This document shows positions 7,008-15,212 of a stretch of 36,172 nt of DNA, in pieces (positions within the stretch are counted from its first letter, which is position 1; each line of letters begins with the position of its first letter). Source of the stretch: Oscillospiraceae bacterium. GTDB lineage: Bacteria > Bacillota > Clostridia > Oscillospirales > Oscillospiraceae. The notes under the pieces were generated by a model. It did no database searches. It had not been told where the DNA came from and worked only from the letters and a program-made list of their open reading frames with translations. The position numbers and the translations under genes were made by a program. Location: NCBI GenBank assembly GCA_017541995.1, contig JAFXYD010000058.1, positions 1 to 36,172 of the forward strand. Reading direction: 5' to 3'.

Positions 7008-7070
7008 GACGGCAGACTCGGAAAAGCAAACAGCGACTGAAGATCATGGACAGAAAAAGGAGATTTCATT

Positions 7071-9197
7071 ATGAGCAGAAAAGTCAGAATGGGAATTGAC
7101 GTCGGCGGCACACATACCAAAGCCGTTGCGGTGGACAACGATACGCAGCAGATTATCGGAAAGTCTACCGTAAAGACGACGCACGACGACGTTTCCGGTG
7201 TTGCAGCCGGCGTCGTCCAGGCCTTCCAGAATTGCCTGAAGGAAAACAGCATCAACCCGGAGGACGTCATCTTTGTTGCCCACAGTACGACCCAGGCTAC
7301 CAACGCGCTCATCGAAGGCGATGTCGCCAAGGTCGGCGTGATCGGGACCGCCCTGGGCGGGCTTGAGGGATTGCTGGCAAAAGCGCAGATGCACTTGAAG
7401 AATATCCATCTGGATCAAAATAAAAAGATCGAAATCACTAACGCGTTTATCCCGAACAAGTCCTTTGCCCCCGAAACGGTGCAGGACGCCGCGAAAAAGC
7501 TGGCTGCCGACGGGGCGCAGGTCTTTGTTGCCACCAGCGCCTTCGGTGTGGACGACGTTACCTGCGAGCAGAATATCGCGGAGATCACCAAGGGTCAGAT
7601 GGGCATGGAGACTACGGTTGCCTCTGAGATTACCAAGCTCTACGGTCTGACCAGAAGAACCAGAACCGCAGCGATTAACGCCTCCATTTTGCCGAAAATG
7701 CTGAACACAGCCAATCAGACCGAGCGCTCGGTCCGCGAGGCCGGTGTGAAGGTTCCTCTGATGATCATGCGGGGAGACGGCGGCGTCATGGAAATCAACG
7801 AGATGAAAAAGCGCCCGGTTCTGACAATGCTGTCGGGTCCCGCAGCCTCGGTGATGGGCTCGCTCATGTATCTTCGGGCATCCAACGGTGTGTACTTTGA
7901 AGTGGGCGGCACCACCACCAACATCGGCGTCATCAAAAACGGCCGGCCTGCGATCGACTATTCCATTGTCGGCGGGCACCGCACCTATATCACCTCCCTT
8001 GACGTCCGCGTCCTTGGCGTGGCAGGAGGCTCTATGATCCGCGTCAGCAAGAGCAAGGTGGAGGACGTTGGTCCCCGTTCCGCCCACATCGCCGGCCTGG
8101 ATTACGCGGCATTTACCCCGACGGAGGAGATCGTGGACCCGCAGCTGGAGCTGTTCTCCCCGAAGCCCGGCGATCCGGCGGATTATGTGGCCATCAAGCT
8201 CAGGAACGGCAAGCGAATCACCATCACCAACACCTGTGCAGCCAACGTTCTGGGTCTGGTGACAGAGGCGGACTACTCCCATGGCAACGTGGAGTCCTGT
8301 CGACGCGCCATGCAGCCGGTGGCGGATTACTTGGGTATCACCGTAGAACAGGTGGCGGAGCAGATTCTGACCCGGGCCTACGAAAAGATCTCCCCTGTGA
8401 TCCTGGAGCTGGCGGAGAAATACAAGCTGGAGCATGATCAGATATCTTTGGTGGGCGTCGGCGGCGGCGCGACCTCGCTGATCGGCTTCTGTTCCAACAA
8501 GATGGGCGTGCAGTACAGCGTGCCGGAGAATGCGGAGGTCATTTCCTCCATCGGCGTCGCACTGGCAATGGTACGGGACGTGGTGGAGCGCGTTGTCCCC
8601 AACCCCACCGCGGAGGACATCCGCAGCATCAAGGCTGAGGCTGTCAACAAGGCAGTCGAGAGCGGAGCTGCCCCCGACACCGTAGAGGTCCACATTGAAA
8701 TTGACCCGCAGACTTCCAAGCTTACCGCCATTGCCCTTGGCTCAACGGAGGTGAAGACCCAGGATCTGATGGCTGCCTGCACGGAGCCGGAGGCCAGAGA
8801 ACTGGCTGCAAAGGATATGCGCAGCACTGCTGCCAATGTTGAGCTGGTCGCTCAGACAGGAAACTTCTTTGTCTACCAGACGGACGTCAAGGAGAAGCGG
8901 CCGGTCCGCATCCTGGATAAGAAGGGATTTATCAAGGTGCAGCGCACCGACGCCAAGGCCAAAACTGCTAAGGTCGCCTCTTACCGGAATGCAGTTTCCA
9001 CTCTGTGGGAGGAAATGGCAGTTTATACTGCAGACGCGATTCTGCGTCCGGACTATTACATCTGCGCCGGCGCCAGGGTCATGGACTTCAGCGGCACCGG
9101 AGAGCTGGATCAGGTTCTGATGCTGATGGAGATCGAAATGCAGATCCTTGATCCCAACGATGAGGTCATCGTTGTGGCTGCAAAGGCCCAGCTTTAA
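7071..9197 (+). CDS. hydantoinase/oxoprolinase family protein (HyuA-type, stand-alone)
   Basis: A 708-residue soluble protein with an actin-like ATPase fold. The first phosphate loop is GIDVGGTHTKAVAVD (residues 8-22), followed by the family motif HSTTQATNALIEGD near residue 70 and the second loop GGTTTNIGVI near 280. Length and motifs match the hydantoinase A / 5-oxoprolinase subunit family, which uses ATP to open cyclic amides or, in acetophenone and acetone carboxylases, to activate a carbonyl. The usual partner HyuB is absent, and the C-terminus (about 530-708) does not look like HyuB. In a sugar-acid operon it may phosphorylate or open a cyclic (lactam, lactone or imide) substrate; this is inference. 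It follows the permease after 63 bases with AAAGGAG upstream. Confidence 0.8.
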   Translation: MSRKVRMGIDVGGTHTKAVAVDNDTQQIIGKSTVKTTHDDVSGVAAGVVQAFQNCLKENSINPEDVIFVAHSTTQATNALIEGDVAKVGVIGTALGGLEGLLAKAQMHLKNIHLDQNKKIEITNAFIPNKSFAPETVQDAAKKLAADGAQVFVATSAFGVDDVTCEQNIAEITKGQMGMETTVASEITKLYGLTRRTRTAAINASILPKMLNTANQTERSVREAGVKVPLMIMRGDGGVMEINEMKKRPVLTMLSGPAASVMGSLMYLRASNGVYFEVGGTTTNIGVIKNGRPAIDYSIVGGHRTYITSLDVRVLGVAGGSMIRVSKSKVEDVGPRSAHIAGLDYAAFTPTEEIVDPQLELFSPKPGDPADYVAIKLRNGKRITITNTCAANVLGLVTEADYSHGNVESCRRAMQPVADYLGITVEQVAEQILTRAYEKISPVILELAEKYKLEHDQISLVGVGGGATSLIGFCSNKMGVQYSVPENAEVISSIGVALAMVRDVVERVVPNPTAEDIRSIKAEAVNKAVESGAAPDTVEVHIEIDPQTSKLTAIALGSTEVKTQDLMAACTEPEARELAAKDMRSTAANVELVAQTGNFFVYQTDVKEKRPVRILDKKGFIKVQRTDAKAKTAKVASYRNAVSTLWEEMAVYTADAILRPDYYICAGARVMDFSGTGELDQVLMLMEIEMQILDPNDEVIVVAAKAQL

Positions 9198-9227
9198 CGC
9201 AAAGGAAACGGAACAGGAGGCGGCAGC

Positions 9228-10013
9228 ATGATCAAGCTCAGAGAAACCCTCGCCAGGCGGTTAAACCGAACGCAGGAGGTTCGGCACAAGTCTTGGCCGG
9301 TTCGGGAGATGGTGGAGCAGCTCACTGCGCTGAGCGACGCCCAATTTGGACAATACGCCTTTTTACATGAGCCTCTGGAGGGAAAATTCAGCGCAGCGCA
9401 AAAAGAGCAGTACATTCAAGCTGCCAACCGCTGCGGCCAAGAAACTGCGGCGAGTTGGGAGGCACGGCTCTCGGGTGGGGCAGATTGTTCCGAGTCGCAG
9501 CCGAGCCGCCTGCTGACGAAGCTGGCAGGCCAACTTGGCGTCACGGTGCAGGATGAGACCGTTCCAATCGGCGGTGGACACGTTTTGTTTGCCCAGTTTG
9601 TGGAGCCAAATCGGATCACCATTTTCCGAGACTGCCTGGAACGCCTGGATCTTCTGATCCGGGACGAAGGGTTGGAGGACCTGTTTGAAGGAGTAGACTT
9701 CCGGAGCGTACTGCTGGCGCATGAACTCTTCCATGCGGTGGAATTTGCGCAGAAGGATCGAATCTACACGCAAACCGAAAAGGTCGAGCTCTGGCGCAAA
9801 CCGTTTTCCAATAAATCGAGAATCCTGGTGCTGAGTGAGATTGCCGCTATGGCCTTTGCCAAAGCACTCTGCCGTCTCTCCTTTTCTCCCTATGCGTTGG
9901 ACGTACTGTTGATGTATTCCTACCATGCGGATGCAGCCTGCGCGCTCTATGAAGAGATCATGGCAGCAGCAGGGCTTCCGCTGACACAAGAAACAGGAGA
10001 AGAACCATGCTGA
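9228..10013 (+). CDS. putative HExxH zinc protein of unknown function
   Basis: A 261-residue soluble protein starting at ATG 9228 after AGGAGG. Residues 161-172 read VLLAHELFHAVE, an HExxH zinc motif (H165, E166, H169). A conserved-looking LSEIAAMAFAKAL follows about 35 residues later, where E204 could be the third ligand as in gluzincins. There is no signal peptide, so it acts in the cytoplasm. I do not recognise the family. It sits between HyuA and a YhcH-type anomerase and overlaps the next gene by seven bases, so it is firmly part of the operon. A peptidase, amidase or hydrolase acting with HyuA on an amino-sugar or glycoconjugate substrate is possible but unproven. Confidence 0.7.
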   Translation: MIKLRETLARRLNRTQEVRHKSWPVREMVEQLTALSDAQFGQYAFLHEPLEGKFSAAQKEQYIQAANRCGQETAASWEARLSGGADCSESQPSRLLTKLAGQLGVTVQDETVPIGGGHVLFAQFVEPNRITIFRDCLERLDLLIRDEGLEDLFEGVDFRSVLLAHELFHAVEFAQKDRIYTQTEKVELWRKPFSNKSRILVLSEIAAMAFAKALCRLSFSPYALDVLLMYSYHADAACALYEEIMAAAGLPLTQETGEEPC

Positions 10014-10501
10014 CAACAACCATCGGCCTTGCCGAACAATATGAATATCTGACCGAACGCTTCCAAAAGGCCTACGCTTTTTTGAAGCAGACGGATTTCA
10101 GCCAATACCAGGAGCCCTGTGAGATCGAGATCGACGGCAGAGATGTCTATGCACAGGTGCAGATCTACGAAACCAAGCCGGCGGACGAGTGCCGCTTTGA
10201 AGCCCACAGGCGCTATTTTGACATTCAATATATGGCCCAGGGCGAGGAGTACATGGGCTTTCTTCCAAAGGACGCATTGGAGCCCGACACAGATTACGAC
10301 CCGGAAACGGACCTTGCCTTTTTCCGGCAGCCTGCCGCCTGGGGCAAAATTCTTCTGTCAGAAGGACGCTTTGCCGCCGTATCACCAGATGACGGACATA
10401 TGCCGCGGTGTATGGCAGGCACGCCGCGGCTGGTCAAGAAAATTGTTGTCAAAGTACGCGTACCGGAACCGCAGAAAGGAGTCAACACATGGCAGAAGTA
10501 A
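10007..10501 (+). CDS. YhcH/YjgK/YiaL (DUF386) family cupin, probable sugar anomerase
   Basis: A 164-residue protein overlapping the previous gene by seven bases and the next by thirteen. It has the family signatures VYAQVQIYETKP, E-AHRRYFDIQYMAQGEE, and FFPEDGHMP-like VSPDDGHMPRC near residue 130, with the histidines expected to bind metal in the cupin barrel. Members include E. coli NanQ (YhcH), which interconverts sialic acid anomers, and EbgC, so the family generally speeds ring opening of sugars or ulosonic acids. Here it would supply the correct form of a keto-sugar acid to the kinase that follows. The family is secure, the substrate is not. Confidence 0.88.
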   Translation: MLTTTIGLAEQYEYLTERFQKAYAFLKQTDFSQYQEPCEIEIDGRDVYAQVQIYETKPADECRFEAHRRYFDIQYMAQGEEYMGFLPKDALEPDTDYDPETDLAFFRQPAAWGKILLSEGRFAAVSPDDGHMPRCMAGTPRLVKKIVVKVRVPEPQKGVNTWQK

Positions 10502-11418
10502 TGCTGTTCGGCGAACCCATGGTCATGTTCGTCGCAAAGAACCAGGCGCCGCTGGAGGACGTGGAAGAATTCAGCCGTTTTTTGGCAGGAGCGGAGATCA
10601 ATGTGGCCATTGGTCTAACCCGGTTGGGCCACAGCGCGGCCTACTGCACAAAGCTGGGGGACGATCCCTTTGGCAGATACATTGAAAAAAAGCTCAAAAG
10701 CGAGGGAATCGAAGCCCAGATCACCTATGACCCCCTGCACTGGACCGGCTTTCAGCTGAAAAACCGTGTCATCGAGGGAGATCCCGAGGTTGTCTATTTC
10801 AGAAAAAACAGTGCGGCTTCCCATATGACCGAAGCAGATGTGGATGCACTGGATTTCACCGGCGCAAAAATCCTGCATGTCACTGGGATTCCCCCCGCTC
10901 TTTCACAGAACTGCCGGGACGCCACCTATCATCTGATTGAGACAGCCAGAGCCCACGGGCTGCTGATCAGCTTTGATCCAAACCTCCGTCCCTCCCTTTG
11001 GGAGAGTGAGGAAGCCATGATCCGCACCGTCAACGATTTGGCCTCCAAGGCGGATATCGTGCTGCCGGGAACCGGGGAAGGAAAGGTTTTGATGGGCAGC
11101 GACGATCCCGAAACCATAGCCCGCTTTTACCGCAGCATCGGCGCGGATACTGTGATCGTAAAGGACGGCTCCCGCGGTGCCTACGTCAGCAGCTCCCAGG
11201 GAGAAAAGCACTATCCTGGCTTCCGTGTTCCCAAGGTTGTGGACACCGTTGGCGCTGGCGACGGCTTTGCCGTGGGCATCCTGAGCGCCATCCTGGAGCA
11301 GCTGTCTCTTGAGGAGACAGTCCGCCGCGGGAACGCCATCGGCGCGATCCAAGTGTCGGTCCGCAGCGACAACGAAGGCCTCCCCACCCGGGAAGAGCTA
11401 AAGGCCTTTATGGGCTGA
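10489..11418 (+). CDS. kdgK: PfkB family 2-keto-3-deoxygluconate kinase
   Basis: A 309-residue carbohydrate kinase. The ATG at 10489 has GAAAGGAG upstream; the longer frame from 10408 lies inside the previous gene. PfkB signatures are present: AGAEINVAIGLTRLG near residue 32 and DTVGAGDGFAVGIL near 250, the latter with the catalytic aspartate. SFDPNLRPSLW and LPGTGEG are typical of KDG kinases (EC 2.7.1.45), which make KDPG from 2-keto-3-deoxygluconate and ATP. The KDPG aldolase gene three places downstream supports this assignment over fructokinase or ribokinase. It is translationally coupled to the anomerase gene. Confidence 0.85.
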   Translation: MAEVMLFGEPMVMFVAKNQAPLEDVEEFSRFLAGAEINVAIGLTRLGHSAAYCTKLGDDPFGRYIEKKLKSEGIEAQITYDPLHWTGFQLKNRVIEGDPEVVYFRKNSAASHMTEADVDALDFTGAKILHVTGIPPALSQNCRDATYHLIETARAHGLLISFDPNLRPSLWESEEAMIRTVNDLASKADIVLPGTGEGKVLMGSDDPETIARFYRSIGADTVIVKDGSRGAYVSSSQGEKHYPGFRVPKVVDTVGAGDGFAVGILSAILEQLSLEETVRRGNAIGAIQVSVRSDNEGLPTREELKAFMG

Positions 11419-11429
11419 GGAGGATTGCC

Positions 11430-12083
11430 ATGAAACTACAGACAGCGATTGACCGGGTCAGTCTGGAGCAGATGCTGGAGCTTGGCCAGGGCCTTTGCGG
11501 CCATACTGACCTTGTGGAAGTCGGGACCTCCCTGATCAAGGAGTACGGAATTGCAGCCAGTGTCGGCGCCATGCGGCGGAGTTTTCCGAACATGACGATT
11601 CTGGCGGACATCAAAACCTGCGATGAAGGAGCTTATGAATTTCAGAAGGCTTACGAAGCTGGAGCAGACGTTGCAACGGTCATGGGCTTTTCCACCGATG
11701 CTACGATCCGCGCCTGCGCCGAGGTAGCTGAAGCCTTTGGAAAGGACTGGTTCATCGACCTGATGGAGTTGCCGGAGGAGGCAGTTTATCGGGTTGCCAT
11801 GAACTGGCCAAATGCCATCTTCGGCGTTCACCTCTCCTTTGACCAGCAGGGCGCAGGTCTTCGAGCGCTGGTAAGCCGCAGCACACAGATCATCCACGCC
11901 GCCGAAGCAACGGACGGAAAGCTGCGCCGGATCGCGGTTGCAGGCGGCGTGAAGCTGGATGTGCTCCCGGAGCTCAAGCTATGCGGCGTTGATACCGTAA
12001 TCGTTGGCTCCGCCATCACCAAGGCAACCGAAATCTCACAGGCAGCGGAGGCTTTTTTCCGAGCTTGCCACAAAACAACCTAA
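11430..12083 (+). CDS. hxlA: 3-hexulose-6-phosphate synthase / ketogulonate-phosphate decarboxylase family
   Basis: A 217-residue TIM-barrel protein of the orotidine-phosphate-decarboxylase suprafamily. The active-site D-x-K-x-x-D is seen as LADIKTCDEG (D60, K62, D65), and the phosphate-binding strand end is IAVAGGVKLD with VDTVIVGSAIT near the C-terminus. Two activities share this scaffold: hexulose-6-phosphate synthase (EC 4.1.2.43; formaldehyde plus ribulose-5-phosphate) and 3-keto-L-gulonate-6-phosphate decarboxylase. A phosphohexuloisomerase directly downstream favours the first, but in a sugar-acid operon a decarboxylase is also credible. AGGAGG at 11417-11422 overlaps the end of kdgK. 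Confidence 0.82.
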   Translation: MKLQTAIDRVSLEQMLELGQGLCGHTDLVEVGTSLIKEYGIAASVGAMRRSFPNMTILADIKTCDEGAYEFQKAYEAGADVATVMGFSTDATIRACAEVAEAFGKDWFIDLMELPEEAVYRVAMNWPNAIFGVHLSFDQQGAGLRALVSRSTQIIHAAEATDGKLRRIAVAGGVKLDVLPELKLCGVDTVIVGSAITKATEISQAAEAFFRACHKTT

Positions 12084-12096
12084 GGAGAGGATCATC

Positions 12097-12639
12097 ATGA
12101 TGAGCGTATTAAAGGACATTCTTGCTGAGATTGAAACCGTTTTGAACGCGGTGGAGGAAACGCAGCTGGAGGCTGTAATGGATCGGATGAAGAAAAGTCG
12201 TCGGGTGTTTGTGGACGGTGAAGGCCGTTCCGGTTTTTCCGCAAAGGGCTTTGCCATGCGGCTGATGCACCTGGGCTACACGGTCTTCTTTGTCGGTGAA
12301 ACCATCACCCCAGCGCTGCGGGAGGGTGACCTGTTTATCGCAGTTTCCGGCTCCGGCAAGAGCGCCAACGTGGTCAATGACGCAAAGAAGGCCAAGGCTG
12401 CCGGCGCGGAGCTGGTGGCGGTGACATCCAAGCCGGACTCTCCCTTGGCCCTGGAGGCAGACTGCGTGCTGGTTATCCCCGGCACCGTTAAGGGCGACGC
12501 AGGCAACCAGCGCAGCTCCATTCAACTGCTCAGCTCTCTGTTTGACCAGTGTCTGCACATAACGCTGGACGCCCTGTGCCTGCTCCTGAGCCGCCGTGAC
12601 AACACTGCCAACGAAACAGCCACCGGCGCACATTGGTGA
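12097..12639 (+). CDS. hxlB: 6-phospho-3-hexuloisomerase, SIS domain
   Basis: A 180-residue protein, nearly all one SIS (sugar isomerase) domain. GEGRSGFSAKGFAMRLMHLG (residues 41-60) and IAVSGSGKSANVV (81-93) are the phosphosugar-binding loops, and the C-terminal SIQLLSSLFDQCLHITLDAL is typical of HxlB. The reaction is D-arabino-hex-3-ulose-6-phosphate to fructose-6-phosphate (EC 5.3.1.27). With the preceding gene it forms the classic HPS-PHI pair used for formaldehyde fixation or, in reverse, for making ribulose-5-phosphate. Two adjacent ATG codons (12097, 12100) both fit AAGGAGAGG. Its stop codon is one base from the next start. Confidence 0.88.
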   Translation: MMSVLKDILAEIETVLNAVEETQLEAVMDRMKKSRRVFVDGEGRSGFSAKGFAMRLMHLGYTVFFVGETITPALREGDLFIAVSGSGKSANVVNDAKKAKAAGAELVAVTSKPDSPLALEADCVLVIPGTVKGDAGNQRSSIQLLSSLFDQCLHITLDALCLLLSRRDNTANETATGAHW

Positions 12640-12640
12640 A

Positions 12641-13288
12641 ATGATGGAGCATCTGACAGAATTCATTGCAGGCATCGGCTTGGTGCCCGTGGTCAAACTG
12701 AACCATCCGGAGCGGGATGCCGCCGCGCTGGGAAAAGCACTCTGCGCAGGAGGGATTCCCGTGGCGGAGATCACCTTCCGGGCGCCAGACGCTGATACCG
12801 CGATCCGCCTGATGAAGCAGTCCTGCCCGGAAATGGCCGTCGGTGCCGGAACAGTCACCAGCTTGTCCCAGATCGACCGGGTGATCGACTCCGGCGGTGA
12901 CTTCCTTGTTTCGCCGGGCTTTGATCCTGAGCTGGTTGCCTATGCCCAGGAGAAGGGAATACCGATATTCCCCGGTTGCACCACCGCCAGCGAGTACCAC
13001 CAGGCGCTGAAATTCGGCTTAACCGTGCTGAAATTCTTTCCTGCTGAGCAGAGCGGGGGCCTGGAAAAAATCAAAGCTCTGGCTGCTCCGTTTCCCATGT
13101 TCCGAATCATGCCTACCGGAGGAATCCATCTTTCCAATCTCGGGACCTATCTTGCCTGCCCTGTAATCCTTGCCTGCGGTGGCTCGTATATGGTCGCACA
13201 GGAGTTGATTGATGGAAACCGCTGGGAAGAGATTACGGCATTGTGCAGACAGTCAGTGGAGATTGTTCGGCAGGCAAGACTATGCTGA
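12641..13288 (+). CDS. eda: 2-dehydro-3-deoxy-phosphogluconate (KDPG) aldolase
   Basis: A 215-residue class I aldolase. VAEITFRAP holds the general-base glutamate (E43), the Schiff-base lysine is K131 in TVLKFFPAEQSGG, and the phosphate site is MPTGGIHLSNL. It splits KDPG into pyruvate and glyceraldehyde-3-phosphate (EC 4.1.2.14). The ATG at 12641 lies one base after hxlB's stop, so translation is coupled; no strong ribosome binding site is seen. An in-frame GTG at 12596 inside hxlB is less likely. As the last enzyme gene before a strong terminator it closes the catabolic operon and shows that the route ends in the Entner-Doudoroff lower branch. Confidence 0.9.
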   Translation: MMEHLTEFIAGIGLVPVVKLNHPERDAAALGKALCAGGIPVAEITFRAPDADTAIRLMKQSCPEMAVGAGTVTSLSQIDRVIDSGGDFLVSPGFDPELVAYAQEKGIPIFPGCTTASEYHQALKFGLTVLKFFPAEQSGGLEKIKALAAPFPMFRIMPTGGIHLSNLGTYLACPVILACGGSYMVAQELIDGNRWEEITALCRQSVEIVRQARLC

Positions 13289-13292
13289 GGCA

Positions 13293-13333
13293 AATCCCGG
13301 GGCAAACAGCCCCGGGATTCCTCTTGCTTTTTT
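13293..13333 (+). terminator. intrinsic terminator of the catabolic operon
   Basis: AATCCCGGGGC (13293-13303) pairs perfectly with GCCCCGGGATT (13309-13319) around AAACA. It is followed by CCTCTTGC and a T6 run. The promoter of the regulator gene begins inside this T-rich tail. Confidence 0.85.
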
Positions 13334-13372
13334 GAAGGAAATCGTTTATAATGCAGGCATGAAAGCGCTTAC
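13324..13372 (+). promoter_or_regulatory. promoter and operator of the LacI regulator gene
   Basis: TTGCTT (13324-13329), 17 bases, then a perfect TATAAT (13347-13352). The operator TGAAAGCGCTTAC (13360-13372) covers the start of transcription and matches the site at 5511-5523. A repeat of the same operator in front of both the operon and the regulator points to autoregulation. Confidence 0.75.
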
Positions 13373-13399
13373 GGAACGAATTGACAGGCAGGTGGGATT

Positions 13400-14380
13400 A
13401 TGAATATCTACGACATTGCAAAAGAAGCAGGCGTCTCCATCGCAACGGTTTCCAGGGTGATCAATAACAAGGGATACGTCAGCGAAAAAACCCGCGCAAA
13501 GATTGAAGCCGTAATGGCAAAGGCGGAGTATCAGCCCAGCGCCATTGCCAGGGGCCTGGCCAGCGGTAACTCAAAGACCATTGCGATCTTTGCTGTGGAT
13601 GTCCGAGTGCCCCACTATGCCACAACCTCCTTTACGATGGAGCGGCTTCTGACGGATCTGGGCTATCTTGTCATCATCTGCAACACCGGCGAGGACATTG
13701 CTGACTGGCGCCGGTATCTGAGTATCATGCGGGAACGGAACATCGACGGTATTATTTTGACCGGCTCGATCTATAACCGGTTGGAGCGGGATGAGATACT
13801 GGACAGCTTTTCGGAGATTCCCATCGTCATGGCCAACGGGCGCATGAAGCGGCCTAATGTCAAATCCGTTTTTGTGGATGAGGGCCATGGCATTGAGTTG
13901 GCCACGGAGCACCTGTTCTCCCGTGGCCATACAAAGTTGGCCTATGTGGTGGACAAGGACACCGAATCTGCCGAGCGCAAGAAAAACGGCTTTATCCGGC
14001 AGCTGGCCATGCTGGGGACCCTTGACGCAGTGCGCCATGTTTACACCGCCCCCTACGGAATGGAGGGCGGCGCACAAATCGGACGGATGCTCTATGAAAA
14101 AGGGTATAACGGCATCGTGTTCGGTGAGGACCTGACCGCGGTCGGCGCAATGAATGCCCTGCGCGCAGACGGAATTGCAGTGCCGGAGCAGATGGCGATT
14201 ACCGGCTGTAATAATTCCGAGTATGCCTACATCTGCAGCCCCGGCCTCACCACGGTCAACAATAAAGCCGAGGTCCTCAGCGAGCTGACCGTCCAACTGC
14301 TGATCAACATTCTGAACGGGAAAAAAGAGATTGCCGAAATGGTCGTCATTCCGGATCTGGTCATCCGCAGCAGCACCTGA
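13400..14380 (+). CDS. LacI family transcriptional regulator of the sugar-acid operon
   Basis: A 326-residue repressor of standard length. Residues 1-55 carry the HTH (IYDIAKEAGVSIATVSRVIN) and hinge helix (PSAIARGLASG), followed by a periplasmic-binding-like sensor domain with the typical IDGIILTGS and MAITGCNNSEYAYICSPGLT segments. It should bind the AAGCGCTTAC sites at 5390-5405, 5512-5525 and 13361-13372 and release them on binding an intermediate, perhaps a phosphorylated keto-sugar acid. The ATG at 13400 has only a weak G-rich site. The sites also fit the cre consensus, so global catabolite control by CcpA may act too. Confidence 0.88.
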   Translation: MNIYDIAKEAGVSIATVSRVINNKGYVSEKTRAKIEAVMAKAEYQPSAIARGLASGNSKTIAIFAVDVRVPHYATTSFTMERLLTDLGYLVIICNTGEDIADWRRYLSIMRERNIDGIILTGSIYNRLERDEILDSFSEIPIVMANGRMKRPNVKSVFVDEGHGIELATEHLFSRGHTKLAYVVDKDTESAERKKNGFIRQLAMLGTLDAVRHVYTAPYGMEGGAQIGRMLYEKGYNGIVFGEDLTAVGAMNALRADGIAVPEQMAITGCNNSEYAYICSPGLTTVNNKAEVLSELTVQLLINILNGKKEIAEMVVIPDLVIRSST

Positions 14381-14497
14381 CGGAGATTCCGCAGCGAATC
14401 CAAAACATAAAAAACGATGATTTGTGAGACGCAGCCAACTAACATGCCCGAATGACTAGTGGAGTCATGAAGCAGTAGGTTCTTGAATGAAAAGAGC

Positions 14498-14535
14498 AGT
14501 TTCCATTCCTGCAGTAAACCTGTAAAATGGAAACT
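14498..14535. terminator. hairpin after the LacI gene
   Basis: AGTTTCCATT and AATGGAAACT form a perfect 10-bp stem around an 18-base loop. It lies 117 bases after the regulator's stop with no T-run, so it may be a weak terminator or a binding site. A second hairpin (14555-14590, CCCGCAGGCAGCGC against GCGCTGTCTGCGGG) follows and would end transcription of the minus-strand gene beyond it. Confidence 0.45.
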
Positions 14536-14598
14536 ACCTATGTCATAATCACAGTCCCGCAGGCAGCGCGGGTTTTGCGCTGTCTGCGGGTGCGGGGA

Positions 14599-14838
14599 CT
14601 ATTTGTTGTCACGGCGGAAGCGGTTTAGGACGGTCAGGTAGTTGGGGCTCAGGACGAAGTCGATGACGTTTTCCTTTGGGATGTAGTAGGTGTGGCGGAT
14701 GACGAAGTGGGCCACCAGGTTTTTGCGCAGGAGCCTCCGGGCGTAGTTATCGCCAATGCGGAGCATGGCGCAGAATTCCGGGAGGGTCACCACATCCGGG
14801 TAGGTACGTAAACGCCTTTCATAATCCTGTCTTGTCAT
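14599..14838 (-). CDS. small HTH DNA-binding protein, excisionase-like
   Basis: A 79-residue basic protein from the ATG at 14838, with GGAGAA upstream (AAAAGGAG); the longer frame to 14877 has no better site. DVVTLPEFCAMLRIGDNYARR is a winged-helix/MerR-like HTH of excisionase type, followed by the wing 'HTYYIPKENVIDFVLSPNY'. Proteins like this direct excision or regulate integrases on tyrosine-recombinase elements. Its place about 375 bases from the tRNA-Leu half-site at 15,213 fits that role. No integrase gene is adjacent in the window, so the element's integrase is presumably beyond the left edge. The family is fairly sure, the function inferred. Confidence 0.7.
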   Translation of the reverse strand: MTRQDYERRLRTYPDVVTLPEFCAMLRIGDNYARRLLRKNLVAHFVIRHTYYIPKENVIDFVLSPNYLTVLNRFRRDNK

Positions 14839-14868
14839 GATCGGTTCTCCTTTTTCGGCTGTGCATGT

Positions 14869-14961
14869 GGCGCACAATGTGCGCCGCTACAAAGCGGATG
14901 TATTTCCGACGGCAGAGGATCTGACAAGGTGGTGATTTTTCGGTGGCGCACGATGTGCGCC
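14869..14961. repeat. two copies of a GGCGCACAATGTGCGCC palindrome
   Basis: GGCGCACAATGTGCGCC at 14869-14885 and GGCGCACGATGTGCGCC at 14945-14961 are both followed by GCTAC. They belong to the same 'gtagNggcg...' palindromic family seen at 32,956 and 35,835 onward. They lie between the excisionase-like gene and the tRNA half-site. From 14962 to 15212 no gene is seen. Confidence 0.65.
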
Positions 14962-15212
14962 GCTACATAAGGCTGATTGTTTTTGCGACCTCCGGGGAGT
15001 CTTTTTTGGTTGCTGATTTGCTTGGCGACCTCGGAACGACCTCCGATTTCCGATTTTTTGTTCCGAGGGGGGAGAGGGCTCGAATCAGTAGGCCCAGCAA
15101 AGCTTTTTGGCCGTTTTAGGGGCATTTTCCCCGGAAAAACCTGGGGAAAGCATCTTCTCTAACGACCTCCAACGGGCGCTAAGTTCCGCCAGCTTCGGCT
15201 TTTCCCCTATCA

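Noticed and set aside
7044-8693. 549-codon minus-strand frame
   Set aside because: It is the antisense shadow of the hydantoinase gene, rich in His/Gly/Asp as such shadows are.
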